Shown here: piece by piece, positions 9,198 to 18,447 of the stretch
Layout: every line of letters begins with the position of its first letter
Position numbering within the stretch: the first letter of the stretch is position 1
Assembly (NCBI RefSeq): GCF_000013745.1
Contig: NC_007925.1
Location: forward strand, 4,650,001 to 4,714,000
DNA length: 64,000 nucleotides
Direction of reading: 5' to 3'
From: Rhodopseudomonas_A palustris_F
Lineage (GTDB): Bacteria > Pseudomonadota > Alphaproteobacteria > Rhizobiales > Xanthobacteraceae
The notes under the pieces: generated by a model
Seen by the model: the letters and a program-made list of their open reading frames with translations, nothing else
Databases searched by the model: none
Told to the model about the DNA's origin: nothing
Translations under genes and position numbers: made by a program

Positions 9198-10355
9198 TCA
9201 GCCGAGACGACCGCCAGCGCGTCGATTGATTTCGATGGCCTCGAACAGCACGTCGCGGGAAATCCAATGACCGTGCAACCCGTTCTCCCCGCTGCTGCTG
9301 GGTACGCCCACTCTGCTCAACAGGCCCATATAGGCCCGGTCCTGGAGGAAGTGCTTGTCGTAACGAACTTTTTCCCAGATGTCGCCGAGCGAAAACTCAA
9401 GCGGCACCATGGTCGGCAGCCCCAACATCGACAGGCAGCGGTAATGGACGTCGACGGTTTCCTCATCGGTGACGCCAAGCAACCGTCCGATTTCGGCAGA
9501 GACGCACATGCCGATTGCGATCGCCTCTCCGTGATAAATTTCACCGCCCGAGAGGTGCTCAACTGCGTGGCCGACCGCGTGGCCGTATTGCTTGATGGTT
9601 TCCTCGCGATCCGAGTGCAGATCCGGCACCATCATTTCGAGTTTCAGATTCACAGAGCGGATCACGGTCTTCGTCAGGAAACCGATTTCGTCCAGATGAT
9701 TGTGGTGCGACATGATGTAGTTCAGGAAGTCGCCATCCTGGCAGAGCGCGTGCTTAACGGATTCTGCGAGTCCGCAGCGGATCAGTCTCGGATTCAACGT
9801 CTGCAAGGCAATCGGGTCGATCAGTACGTTGGAGGCCGGATAGAAGCTGCCGATCAAATTCTTGCCGTGGCTGAAGTTGAGCGCCTGCTTGAAGTCTATC
9901 GCTGCGTCGACCTGCGCAAGCAGGCTCGTCGGCAGATGGATCAGGCCGATTCCGCGATACAATGTCGAGGCGAGAAAGCCGGCGAGATTGTTGACCAGCC
10001 CGCCGCCAAGGCTGAAGATAACCGAATATTTGTCGATACCGTGATCGAGCGCGGTTTGAACCAAGCCGGCGTAAACTTCGAAGCTTTTCGATGCTTCCTC
10101 CGCTGGCACGACAATTGTCCGCACCGTCCGTCCACTGCGCTCGATGCAATCGAGCACCGGACGCAGATACAGTTGCTCAACGTTCGCGTCGGTGATCAAC
10201 AGATGCTTGGATTCTTTCCGCACGTTGTCGAGCACGCCCAAGGCATCCAGGTTCCGCAGCCCGTTCTGGGCAACCAGAACCTGGGTTTGGATGTTGTTGT
10301 CCGCACGGAATGTTGAGGCGAGCGAGACGTCGGACAGTGATTGTTCCATTTTCAT
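9198..10355 (-). CDS. Sugar-phosphate cyclase, 2-deoxy-scyllo-inosose synthase-like
   Basis: 385 aa, dehydroquinate synthase superfamily. The NAD-binding block SLGGGLVNNLAGF (115-127), LPTSLLAQVDAA and Zn ligands Glu198 (GLAES), His263 (GHAVE) and His275 (YHGEA) are intact. Dehydroquinate synthases have GGKTGIN at the loop where this protein has DFKQALN followed by GKNLIG. The KQAxN form is what I remember from BtrC-type 2-deoxy-scyllo-inosose synthases. It therefore probably makes a carbocycle from a hexose phosphate rather than shikimate precursors. The SDR downstream (9012-8260) could process the ketone. The exact product is unknown. Confidence 0.82.
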   Translation of the reverse strand: MKMEQSLSDVSLASTFRADNNIQTQVLVAQNGLRNLDALGVLDNVRKESKHLLITDANVEQLYLRPVLDCIERSGRTVRTIVVPAEEASKSFEVYAGLVQTALDHGIDKYSVIFSLGGGLVNNLAGFLASTLYRGIGLIHLPTSLLAQVDAAIDFKQALNFSHGKNLIGSFYPASNVLIDPIALQTLNPRLIRCGLAESVKHALCQDGDFLNYIMSHHNHLDEIGFLTKTVIRSVNLKLEMMVPDLHSDREETIKQYGHAVGHAVEHLSGGEIYHGEAIAIGMCVSAEIGRLLGVTDEETVDVHYRCLSMLGLPTMVPLEFSLGDIWEKVRYDKHFLQDRAYMGLLSRVGVPSSSGENGLHGHWISRDVLFEAIEINRRAGGRLG

Positions 10356-10795
10356 TTAAGCTCGGGAGCGGATGCGATGTTGGCAATCCGCGGTTTCATA
10401 AAGATACGACGTTCACAGCCGCGGCGACCTGCCCGCGAGAGTGTCGCGTGGGCGGGGGCGGGAAGCAGCGATTCCCGCATTCTCTGTCTAATTAGGACCG
10501 ACGGGCCGAGCGATGCGCACTCCGCCATCAAATGCCCGTCCGTGCCTCTTAGATTGTTTGCCGATGTCGGGCTGCTCACGAACAATCCATCATATTCAAT
10601 TGCGTTATCTTTAAGCAAGCTTGGTCGCCTGCTTCGCAAGTTCGAGCCGGTCCGTGAGCATTCACGGTAAAGCACGGACAAGCCCTGGCGTGCGCCCTGC
10701 GACACAATCCCAGTTGCGCTGATCCTTGCTGCAGAACCGTTAGCCAGCAGCGCCTTGGGCGTCAAGTTGCGAAGCAAGTGCACCAAAATTCAGCT
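10356..10795. other. 440-bp gap without a recognisable gene
   Basis: This lies between the 873-aa glycosyltransferase and the cyclase, both minus strand, so it is the leader region of the cyclase gene. It is more AT-rich than its surroundings, notably around 10575-10625. A 144-codon minus-strand frame (10352-10786) runs through it but is Ser/Arg-rich, has no homology that I recognise and overlaps the cyclase start, so I do not call it. No terminator hairpin or clear promoter could be fixed. Confidence 0.5.
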
Positions 10796-13417
10796 TCACA
10801 GTTCACTGGTTCGGTTTTGGTTCATTCGAGAGCGAAGCAGCTCCGAATAAACCCTGCCACACGCCTCGAGACTGTAGTTTTCCAGGATCGTGCGTTGGCC
10901 GGCCTGGCCGCGGCTATGCCGCAGCTCCGGCTGTTCGAAACACTCGCGCAAAGCGGCGGCCGCGGAATCGACATCCGGCTCGAACCAATGCTGCGCTTGA
11001 TAGAAGGCGTAATCGCCGCGCAGCACCGGCAGCAGCCGTCCCTCGACCAGCCAGCTGTTGTCCTTGGTCATGAAGTCGACATTGCCGGAATAGCCCGACG
11101 CGATCGCGGGAATTCCCAGCGCCATCGCCTCAGCCATCAAACGGCCGAATCCTTCGGCACGATGCATCGAAAGCACTACGTCGCAGGCCCGCAACAATTC
11201 GTAATAGGCGTTGCGGTCCATCACTTCGTCGAGGATGACGATGCGGTCGTCGCTCGCCCGACGCCGCAGACATTCCCGCCACAGCGCATCCTTCTCGACA
11301 TTCATCGCTTTGACGAGCAAGCGAACGTTGCGTTCGCAGGGATCAAAGGCGCGCTGAAAGGCTTCGATGGCGCCCAGCGGGTTCTTTCGCGAGATCGACG
11401 ACGCGCCGTCGAAACTGGTGAAGATCACCAACGCACTGTCCGGGAGTCCGTAGTCGGCGCGATTGGCGACGCCGGTCTCGGGCACGTTGATCGGCAACGG
11501 CACCTTGGTGACGGGCTTGTCGGTGGCGGATCTGAAGGCCCGCGCGGAATGCTCCGAGTGACACCAGATTTCATCGACGAGATTCAAGGCGAAGCTCGCG
11601 GCATGGGGGAAACGGTCAAGCTCCCATTGCCAGAATCCGATTCGTCGTTTGGCTTGAAATGCCCGGCTGCCGACCGTGTTCATCAAGGTCACGGTGTCGA
11701 AGGCCGGCATGACATAGAACATCACGTCGCTCCGGAATTCCGCGAGGGCAGCCTCGATCGCCGGCTCATCGATGCCCTCGCGGGCGACAATCTGCCAAGG
11801 CGCGCGGATCACCGAGGGGGCGACGCCCACCGCCTGCAACGCCGCGCGCAAGAGGCGAATATCTTCGCCCAAGCCGAATTCCCCCCTGGGATAGCCGACC
11901 AGGGCGACAGCAGACGCCGCAGCCGCATCCGGCTCCGCCGCACGATCGCCGGCACCGGCGCCAAGGCGAGAGCGAAGAGGCGCAATGGTGCCCCGATCGA
12001 GCGCGAGTTCGGGCGTGATCCCATAAGTCTTGGCAATTTGTGCCGTGTCGCGCTTATTGCGCGGCATGCCGCCATCCGGCAGTCCCAGCAGCGGCGCTTC
12101 GACCTCGATCAGATAACGCCAGCCCTCGGCGAGGCCCTCCGGGGTATCCAGGTCGAACGACGACCGCAGCTGCTCATTGCGTTGCCACACCAAGGCAACC
12201 AGCAGCGTCGGGCGAACCAGCGCGCTTCCGGGAGACGTCTGCAAATCGCAGCTGTGCAGCGCCTCGAATTGCGCCGTCGTCAGCCAGTCCGGCGCGCCCA
12301 GCAGTTCCCGCTGTCCTTCGGTCATCCACCAGTACCAAACACCGGCAATCCCCTCCGGCGTCGAAACGTCAAACAGCCGCTGCAACTCTTCGCGGCGTGC
12401 ATGGATCAGCGCAAGCAACGGCGTCAGTGCCAATCGGCCGGACGCCGACATCCCGGCCAGATGCCGCAAATGCAGCGCCGTCGCCAGCTTGCTATCGACC
12501 GCATCGGCATATTGAGGCGCGTCGGCGCGACCGTACAGCAGCCACCAATAGACAAAATCGCCGACGCCCTGACCCGTGGTGATGTCAAAATTAACCTGGA
12601 GGTCGCGACGCGCAGAGTAGAAAATCGCCATCGAATCCGGGAAGATCGCGGCGAATCTGTCATCCGCGCCGCCAGCGTCAGCCGCGGCGGGCAGCATGCC
12701 GTGGACGATGCGCGGCATGCCGCCATCCGGAAGCCGCAGCACCGACGCCTCGCTGTCGAGCAATACCCGCCAGCTCTCCGCGATGCCCTCCGGGGTGTGC
12801 AGGTCGAACGTCGCCTGCAGCAGTTCATTGCGCTGCCACACCATGGTCGCCAGCAGCGTCGGGCGAACCGGCCCGCTTTCGGGAAATGCCCGCAGATCGC
12901 AGCTGTGCAGCGCCTCAAATTGCGCCACTGTCAGCCAGTCCGGCGCGCCGAGCAGTTCGCGCTGTCCGTCGGTCATCCACCAGTACCAGACACCGGCAAT
13001 CCCCTCCGGCGTCGAAACGTCGAACGCCTTCCGGAGATCTTCTCGATGGCGAAGGATGAGGCTGAGAAGCTTGGTCAGACCGAGCTGCTGCGCTTCGACC
13101 ATCCTCCCCAGATCTTGCAAGTGCAACGCCGTCGCGAGACACCGATCCAACGCGAACTGAATACCGGGAAAAAGCGCACGACCGACCTTCATCCACCAAT
13201 GCACGAGGTCGTCGGCGCCGGCATCGTTTTCGATATCGTATTCGAGTTGAAACGCCGGACCACAGGACAACCAGGCCGCAACCAAGCCATTGGGAAGATC
13301 ATAGCCGAAGGATGCAACGGTCCGATAAGGCAGCAGCAACAGGCTGTCTAACGATTCCGCCGCATTTTCGGTTGAATTTTGGGCTGACCACACCGACAAT
13401 TCGCTTCGTCTCTTCAA
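10796..13417 (-). CDS. Large glycosyltransferase with duplicated N-terminal repeat module
   Basis: 873 aa. The C-terminal part (about 503-873) is a GT-B glycosyltransferase: VGYPRGEFGLGEDIRLL, FWQWELDRFP, CHSEHSARAFR, KNPLGAIEAFQRAF and HRAEGFGRLMAEAMALG, holding the Glu pair of GT4 donor sites. The N-terminal half (about 30-463) is a tandem duplication with an exact 217-residue period. Each copy has three sub-repeats of the type FD-[IVL]-x-TPEG-[IVL]-x-x-x-W (starts at residues about 60, 132, 204 and 277, 349, 421), several followed by a WW pair. I know no name for this repeat. It may bind the acceptor glycan or oligomerise. Confidence 0.88.
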   Translation of the reverse strand: MKRRSELSVWSAQNSTENAAESLDSLLLLPYRTVASFGYDLPNGLVAAWLSCGPAFQLEYDIENDAGADDLVHWWMKVGRALFPGIQFALDRCLATALHLQDLGRMVEAQQLGLTKLLSLILRHREDLRKAFDVSTPEGIAGVWYWWMTDGQRELLGAPDWLTVAQFEALHSCDLRAFPESGPVRPTLLATMVWQRNELLQATFDLHTPEGIAESWRVLLDSEASVLRLPDGGMPRIVHGMLPAAADAGGADDRFAAIFPDSMAIFYSARRDLQVNFDITTGQGVGDFVYWWLLYGRADAPQYADAVDSKLATALHLRHLAGMSASGRLALTPLLALIHARREELQRLFDVSTPEGIAGVWYWWMTEGQRELLGAPDWLTTAQFEALHSCDLQTSPGSALVRPTLLVALVWQRNEQLRSSFDLDTPEGLAEGWRYLIEVEAPLLGLPDGGMPRNKRDTAQIAKTYGITPELALDRGTIAPLRSRLGAGAGDRAAEPDAAAASAVALVGYPRGEFGLGEDIRLLRAALQAVGVAPSVIRAPWQIVAREGIDEPAIEAALAEFRSDVMFYVMPAFDTVTLMNTVGSRAFQAKRRIGFWQWELDRFPHAASFALNLVDEIWCHSEHSARAFRSATDKPVTKVPLPINVPETGVANRADYGLPDSALVIFTSFDGASSISRKNPLGAIEAFQRAFDPCERNVRLLVKAMNVEKDALWRECLRRRASDDRIVILDEVMDRNAYYELLRACDVVLSMHRAEGFGRLMAEAMALGIPAIASGYSGNVDFMTKDNSWLVEGRLLPVLRGDYAFYQAQHWFEPDVDSAAAALRECFEQPELRHSRGQAGQRTILENYSLEACGRVYSELLRSRMNQNRTSEL
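12029..13330 (-). repeat. Tandem 651-nt intragenic duplication
   Basis: Two consecutive 651-nt units inside the glycosyltransferase gene encode residues about 30-246 and 247-463. Conservation is strongest around the GVWYWW segment: near-identical DNA beginning ccggcaatcccctccggcg occurs at about 12343 and again 651 nt later at about 12994. Other parts have diverged to roughly half identity. The DNA similarity is local, so gene conversion or a fairly recent duplication is possible. Confidence 0.85.
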
Positions 13418-13506
13418 CGGTCAAGACTTCCTGCACTATAACATAGCGGCCACCCGAGGCCGGTTTGCCTGGGCGAATTTCAGCCCTCAGTCGCCAATAG
13501 CAAAAA

Positions 13507-14472
13507 TCACCTCTGATGGGTGATATGCTTATCGATCATGGCGACATCATAGCTGGTATGCTCTACGATTACCTTATGCCAGGGCTGCCCGAAAGGCACC
13601 TTCCAATAATTTTCCCTGATAAGATCGCGCTTAAGGAACGGATATCTCTCATAAATCACCAGCTCTTCCCAAAAGAAATGGGTCGGGTTGAACATGGTTG
13701 GCTTTCTCGTTTCGATGAGTGCCAAGAACGCTTCGATCTGAGGATCCCGGGGAAGCGCCTCAACCGACGAAATCTTCCTTGCTTTGCGGATTTCGGCGTC
13801 GACACATTTGTAGACTGCGCCGACCCGCAGGCCCGCCTTGACCAATCGCTGCGTCAACCCGATCTCGCCACATTTGATGACGAATTTTCGGCTGTCGATA
13901 TTTGGAAACCAGAACCAGAAACGCCAGAACGCCCTCGACTTGATCGCCCGGCCGTAGAAAACCAGGAAATAAGATTGCAGATGGTAGGCGATTTCCTCAC
14001 TGTCGGTCGCCCCCCAAACGTCGAACACCTCGGGGTCGCATCGCCCCAACAGTTCATCCAGCGGAAACAACGGCCCGTAGACACTGTCATTGGCAAGAAC
14101 CAGACATTGCGTCGACGGCAGATCCGGGATCGACATGATGCCGTCGCGGTAGGCGCCAAAATCGTATCCGGTGTTTCTTCGCAGAATGATCTCCCGGCAC
14201 AACGGAGAGAGAATCGTGATTAGTTGGTCGTCGATCGTCGGCGAATTCGAGACGAAGGTGATACGAAAACCAAGCCGCGAGAACTCGCGGAGTTGCGCCG
14301 CAACAAAATCAGCCACCACCCCTTCGGGATGGAAATGCACATAAACGGCATGGCGCTTCAGCGAACGGTTGGGATCTGCGCCCTCCCAGCGCCGGCGGAT
14401 AGATCCTCGAAGCCGCGCCAGCAATCCCCACACAATCGACACTGCAATGAGTGGTTCACGAATGAACTGCAT
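13507..14472 (-). CDS. Rhamnan synthesis protein F (RgpF)-like protein
   Basis: 321 aa from the ATG at 14472, which has AAGGAA just upstream. A TTG at 14562 with a similar AAGGAA is possible but would add 30 residues from AT-rich, promoter-like DNA. The family blocks AVYVHFHPEG, RRNTGYDFGAYRDG and VLANDSVYGPLFPLDELL are characteristic of RgpF proteins of rhamnose-rich polysaccharide synthesis. One N-terminal hydrophobic stretch (LIAVSIVWGLLARL) may attach it to the membrane. It heads the minus-strand block and is divergent from the 846-aa fusion, which carries a second RgpF-like domain. Confidence 0.83.
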   Translation of the reverse strand: MQFIREPLIAVSIVWGLLARLRGSIRRRWEGADPNRSLKRHAVYVHFHPEGVVADFVAAQLREFSRLGFRITFVSNSPTIDDQLITILSPLCREIILRRNTGYDFGAYRDGIMSIPDLPSTQCLVLANDSVYGPLFPLDELLGRCDPEVFDVWGATDSEEIAYHLQSYFLVFYGRAIKSRAFWRFWFWFPNIDSRKFVIKCGEIGLTQRLVKAGLRVGAVYKCVDAEIRKARKISSVEALPRDPQIEAFLALIETRKPTMFNPTHFFWEELVIYERYPFLKRDLIRENYWKVPFGQPWHKVIVEHTSYDVAMIDKHITHQR

Positions 14473-14625
14473 GTTTCCTTGAAGCCCGAATCCCGTGTCT
14501 CTCGTAGACCACACACATAACGAATTGACGATATCCCATACTAATGGGTTTTTCTTTGCCAATATTTCCTTGAGTCGCTATGGAAGGCGAGTCACCTCGC
14601 CGCGAACATCGATAGGGGTAAAGGG

Positions 14626-17166
14626 TTGAGTAACCAGTTTGCAAGCATCGAAGAGTTCTTCGATGAGAGCTATTACGCGTTTTCCGGCGAAGCCAAAAAG
14701 AACGGAATCCGTCCAATCGATCACTATCTCCAGTTTGGGGAACAACTCGGTGCTGCTCCGTCGACCAGATTCGACCCCAAATACTATTTGAAACAATATC
14801 CCGATCTTGGTGGCTGGCAAGGGGGACTGCTCAACCACTATCTGCAGTACGGCAGAGCGGAGGGCCGACAGGGCGTCGCAATGACCCCGAGCATCGCGTG
14901 CCCGACGGAAAAGATCGATCCCGGCCGCGCGACCATCCTGCTGGCCGTTCACGACGCGTCACGGTCCGGAGCGCCGATTCTGGCATGGAATCTGATCAAC
15001 GAGTTGCGCAAGCAACATAACGTCGTGGTTCTGCTCAAAAGCGGCGGCCCGATCGAACCGGCGCTCCGGGAGGCGGCGACTGAACTCGTCACCATCCCTG
15101 CCGAATTTCCCTATGGGTCCGGCGAGGACGCTCTCTTCGCTCAGAAGCTGACCGAAACCTACTCGCCGCTCTACGCCATCGCCAACAGCGTCGCGACGCG
15201 CGAACTGGCCATTCTGCTTGAGGCCGCAGGCGTCCCGGTGATCGCATTGGTGCACGAATTTTCCAGCTACTTTCAACCGATCGGGATTCTCAACCCGCTG
15301 TACGTTTCGGCGTCGAAACTCGTCTTTCCGGCGCCGATTGTCGCCGACGCCAGTGTGCAGGACTATCCAGGTCTCAAGCCCCGACATTTGGATATCCTGC
15401 CTCAAGGCCCGTCGAAAGTTCCCAGCTTTCAGCACCCTACCGGCGGCGCCGAGCGTCGCAGTTCCGTGCAACGACTGGAGGACCTGGCGCTTGAAGATAC
15501 CGCCGTGATTCTCGGGACTGGGCGAATCGAATACCGAAAAGGCGTCGATGCGTTCATCGCAGCGGCCTCGCAGGTCCAACGCAGCGCGACACGAAAATTC
15601 AAATTCGTCTGGATCGGCCATCTGCATCCGTCCGACGCCAGTTATTTCGGTTTTCTGCAAGAGCAGATCAAGCGAAGCGGCCTTGAGCAACACGTTCTGT
15701 TCGTCGATGAGGTCGATGAACTTGAACCGTTCTACAGCAAGGCCGATGTGTTTTTTCTCAGTTCGCGGCTGGACCCGCTTCCAAACGTTGCCATCGACGC
15801 GTCGTTGAGGAAGATTCCAGTGGTCTGCTTCAAGAACGCCAGCGGCTTCGCCGAGTTGCTCGAGTGCAGCGACACTGCCAAAGAACTGGTCGTCCCCTAC
15901 CTCGACAGTTCGGCGGCCGGCCGCATGATTTGCGACCTGCTGGCAGATGCCCGCCTGTTGACACGACTTGGCGAGGATATTCAGGCTGTTGCCAACGCCA
16001 CCTTCGACATGGGCCAATATGCCCGCAAGCTCGACCAACTCGGACGCACCTGTGCCGCCGACATTGAGCAGATGGCGCTCGACCAGGCGACGATCCTAGA
16101 GTCCGGGATCTTCAACGCCAGCCTTCGTTTCGGAAGTTGCGCGGAAAAGTTCACGCCCGATCAGGCCGTCAACGAATACCTCAACGCGTCGCGACTTTGC
16201 CGGCCGCTGCACCGGGGCAAGGCCGGAATGCTGATTCGCCGGCCGGTCGAAGGCTTTCATCCTTTGATTTACGCCGCCGAGAATCCCGAGGTCGATCGCC
16301 AAGGCATCGATCCACTGGCGCATTTTCTTCGCAATGGGCGACCGGAAGGGCGTTGGACCCATCGTGTCATCCGCCCCGAACCGCGCCGCGAAAGCAATGC
16401 AGCCCGGCCGCGGATCGCCATCCACGGCCATTTTTACTACCCGGATCTGCTTGAGAGCTTCCTAAAGTTGATCGCCGCGAATGCCAGTTCGGTCGATCTG
16501 TTCTTGACCACCAGCGGCCCGGAGCAGGCCGCGCAGATCCGAAAGTCGCTGCGGGCCTTCGGCATTCAAAATGCCGATGTCTGGTCGGTGCCGAATCGCG
16601 GGCGCGATATCGGGCCCTTTCTCAAGGAAATGCCCGACAAGCTCGGCTCCTACGACATCGTCGGCCATTTTCACGGCAAGCGAAGCAAGCACGTCGACTC
16701 CACGGTCGGCGACCAATGGCGGGATTTTGCCTGGCAGCATCTGATCGGCGACGCGTTTCCGATGATCGACGTTATCGCCGATGCATTCGCGGAGGATGCC
16801 AAGCTCGGGCTGGTTTTTGCAGAGGATCCCTATCTGAACGGATGGGACGAGAACCGCGACCTGGCCGAACGGCTGGCGCAGCGCATGAAGATCGAGGCCC
16901 CGCTTCCCGAACACTTCGATTTTCCGATCGGGACGATGTTCTGGGCGCGTGTCGCTGCGTTGCAGCCGTTGTTTCAGTTGAACCTGGATTGGAATGACTA
17001 CCCGCACGAGCCGCTGCCGATCGACGGCACGATTTTGCACGCGCTCGAGCGCATCGTTCCGTTCGCCGTCCAGAAATCCGGCTTCGAATACGCCACAACC
17101 TATGTGCGTTCCAGCATGCGCGACGATGGCCTGGCCTTTATTCGCCGCCCCGGCTTGCAAAGGTGA
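14626..17166 (+). CDS. Glycosyltransferase-RgpF fusion protein
   Basis: 846 aa from a TTG at 14626 after GGGGTAAAGGG. Residues about 8-80 hold two copies of an FDxxYY...HYLQ(F/Y)G module. A GT-B glycosyltransferase follows (about 100-490), with GTGRIEYRKGVDAFIAAA, FVWIGHLHPSD and FFLSSRLDPLPNVAIDA. A third HYL-type module (PLIYAAENPEVDRQGIDPLA) is near 545-580. The C-terminal 240 residues are RgpF-like: RIAIHGHFYYPDLLESF, VPNRGRDIGPFLKEM and YDIVGHFHGKRSKH. It is probably a two-activity transferase extending a rhamnose-containing chain. Confidence 0.88.
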   Translation: MSNQFASIEEFFDESYYAFSGEAKKNGIRPIDHYLQFGEQLGAAPSTRFDPKYYLKQYPDLGGWQGGLLNHYLQYGRAEGRQGVAMTPSIACPTEKIDPGRATILLAVHDASRSGAPILAWNLINELRKQHNVVVLLKSGGPIEPALREAATELVTIPAEFPYGSGEDALFAQKLTETYSPLYAIANSVATRELAILLEAAGVPVIALVHEFSSYFQPIGILNPLYVSASKLVFPAPIVADASVQDYPGLKPRHLDILPQGPSKVPSFQHPTGGAERRSSVQRLEDLALEDTAVILGTGRIEYRKGVDAFIAAASQVQRSATRKFKFVWIGHLHPSDASYFGFLQEQIKRSGLEQHVLFVDEVDELEPFYSKADVFFLSSRLDPLPNVAIDASLRKIPVVCFKNASGFAELLECSDTAKELVVPYLDSSAAGRMICDLLADARLLTRLGEDIQAVANATFDMGQYARKLDQLGRTCAADIEQMALDQATILESGIFNASLRFGSCAEKFTPDQAVNEYLNASRLCRPLHRGKAGMLIRRPVEGFHPLIYAAENPEVDRQGIDPLAHFLRNGRPEGRWTHRVIRPEPRRESNAARPRIAIHGHFYYPDLLESFLKLIAANASSVDLFLTTSGPEQAAQIRKSLRAFGIQNADVWSVPNRGRDIGPFLKEMPDKLGSYDIVGHFHGKRSKHVDSTVGDQWRDFAWQHLIGDAFPMIDVIADAFAEDAKLGLVFAEDPYLNGWDENRDLAERLAQRMKIEAPLPEHFDFPIGTMFWARVAALQPLFQLNLDWNDYPHEPLPIDGTILHALERIVPFAVQKSGFEYATTYVRSSMRDDGLAFIRRPGLQR

Positions 17167-17485
17167 CGCCCGGTCGCAGGAGCGTTCGGTCGCTCGCTGC
17201 ACTGGGCTCTCGACGCGGCACCGACGTGCGGCGACCTCCCCGTCGGGGTTGTTTCCAAAGGCTTTTTGTTGCACTTGGTGGACTTCATCAGCTGCCGATG
17301 GTGATGGCCCTTGGTCTCAAGCTGGCGTAGCGTCAAGGTCAAGTTCTGCTAATCGGAGGTTCGGGCATTGTTTACTCCTTCTGGACCACCGAACCGGGTG
17401 CCGGGCTGTGGGCCGATCCTTCAGCAAAGCGATTCACGTCCGATATCGGGACCCCGCCTTCGGGCCATCGGCCGGTCTTTCTGAC
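17167..17485. other. 319-bp gap without a recognisable gene
   Basis: Lies between the fusion glycosyltransferase and the SDR that starts the next operon. Short frames exist on both strands, including one of 80 codons on the minus strand, but none has a good ribosome site or a family I recognise. An extended in-frame reading upstream of the SDR start is Arg-rich and noncoding-like. It presumably holds the promoter of the 17486-25873 operon, though no consensus could be fixed. Confidence 0.5.
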
Positions 17486-18445
17486 ATGGCGTCCCATGTC
17501 GTGATCGGCGGCTCCGGGTTTCTGGGACGGCATGTCGTGCGTGCCCTGATCGAGCGTGGCGATGCCGTCACCGTGGTCGACATCAGTCCCTACCCGGCCG
17601 ACAAGCCGCATGCCGCACCGCCTTGCCGTCTGATCGACCTGTCGACCGCCAGACCCGGGGATTTCGACGCCATCGTCGGCACCGCCACGACCGTGCATCA
17701 CTACGCTTGGACGACGGTGCCGCAGACCGCCAACGCCGATCCGGCCACCGATCTGCACGTCAACCTCGGCGTCACGCTGCAAATTCTGGAAGCGATCAAG
17801 CGCCGCGGCGGCGGTATCGTCGTATTCCCCTCATCGGGTGGAACGGTCTATGGCCGGCTGCAATGCGTGCCGGTGCCGGAGACCCACGCGCTGGCGCCAA
17901 TCACCGCCTATGGTGCGTCGAAGGCCGCGGCGGAGCTTTATTTCAACGTCTATCGGGACCTGCACGGCATCGACGCGCGGATCGCGCGGATCGCCAATCC
18001 GTTCGGCCCCGGCCAGAACCCGAGACGGCCTCAAGGTGTCGCGTCGACGATTACCTATCGGGCGTTGGCCGGCGAAGCCGTGGAGATCTGGGGGGATGGA
18101 TCGGTGGTTCGCGATTTCATCCACATCTCGGATGCGGTCTCCGGCCTGCTGGCGGTGGCCGATGCGAAGCCCACGAGCCCGCATATTCTGCCGACCTACA
18201 ATATTGGCAGCGGAAAAGGCGCCAGCGTCAGGGAGATCGTGGCCATGGTCGAGCGACACCTCGGTCGCCCGATCGCGATCGAAAAAAAACCCGAACGGGC
18301 GTTCGACGTTCCGACCAGCGTGCTCGACATCAGCAGGGCCACCACCGAACTCGGCTGGCGTCCGGCAGTCGAACTCGATCAGGGCATCGGACGCATGATC
18401 GCCGATCTTAAGGCCGACGCGACGCGATTGTACTCATCGCTGTGA
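17486..18445 (+). CDS. NAD-dependent epimerase/dehydratase (extended SDR)
   Basis: 319 aa. ATG chosen at 17486 (MASHVVIGGSGFLGRHVV), placing GGSGFLG at residues 8-14. Catalytic residues sit in PSSGGTVYG and YGASK, and RIANPFGPGQN and GDGSVVRDFIHISDAV are typical of UDP-glucose 4-epimerase-like enzymes. It should convert a nucleotide sugar used by the following transferases; the sugar is not predictable. Its TGA overlaps a possible GTG start of the next gene, so translation is probably coupled. Confidence 0.88.
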   Translation: MASHVVIGGSGFLGRHVVRALIERGDAVTVVDISPYPADKPHAAPPCRLIDLSTARPGDFDAIVGTATTVHHYAWTTVPQTANADPATDLHVNLGVTLQILEAIKRRGGGIVVFPSSGGTVYGRLQCVPVPETHALAPITAYGASKAAAELYFNVYRDLHGIDARIARIANPFGPGQNPRRPQGVASTITYRALAGEAVEIWGDGSVVRDFIHISDAVSGLLAVADAKPTSPHILPTYNIGSGKGASVREIVAMVERHLGRPIAIEKKPERAFDVPTSVLDISRATTELGWRPAVELDQGIGRMIADLKADATRLYSSL

Positions 18446-18447
18446 CC

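Noticed and set aside
10352..10786. 144-codon minus-strand frame in the gap before the cyclase
   Set aside because: Composition is Ser/Arg-rich, there is no ribosome site that I can defend, and it overlaps the cyclase start.
10778..13351. An 857-codon plus-strand frame opposite the 873-aa glycosyltransferase
   Set aside because: Its repeats are simply the complement of the tandem duplication. The minus strand shows clear GT4 motifs and this frame shows none.
14473..14562. Upstream TTG start for the RgpF-like gene
   Set aside because: It has an AAGGAA before it, but the added 30 codons are AT-rich and non-family-like, and the ATG at 14472 has an equally good site.
17100..17342. 80-codon minus-strand frame after the fusion glycosyltransferase as a transposase remnant
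   Set aside because: No transposase motif or terminal repeat could be found, and the frame overlaps the end of the fusion gene.
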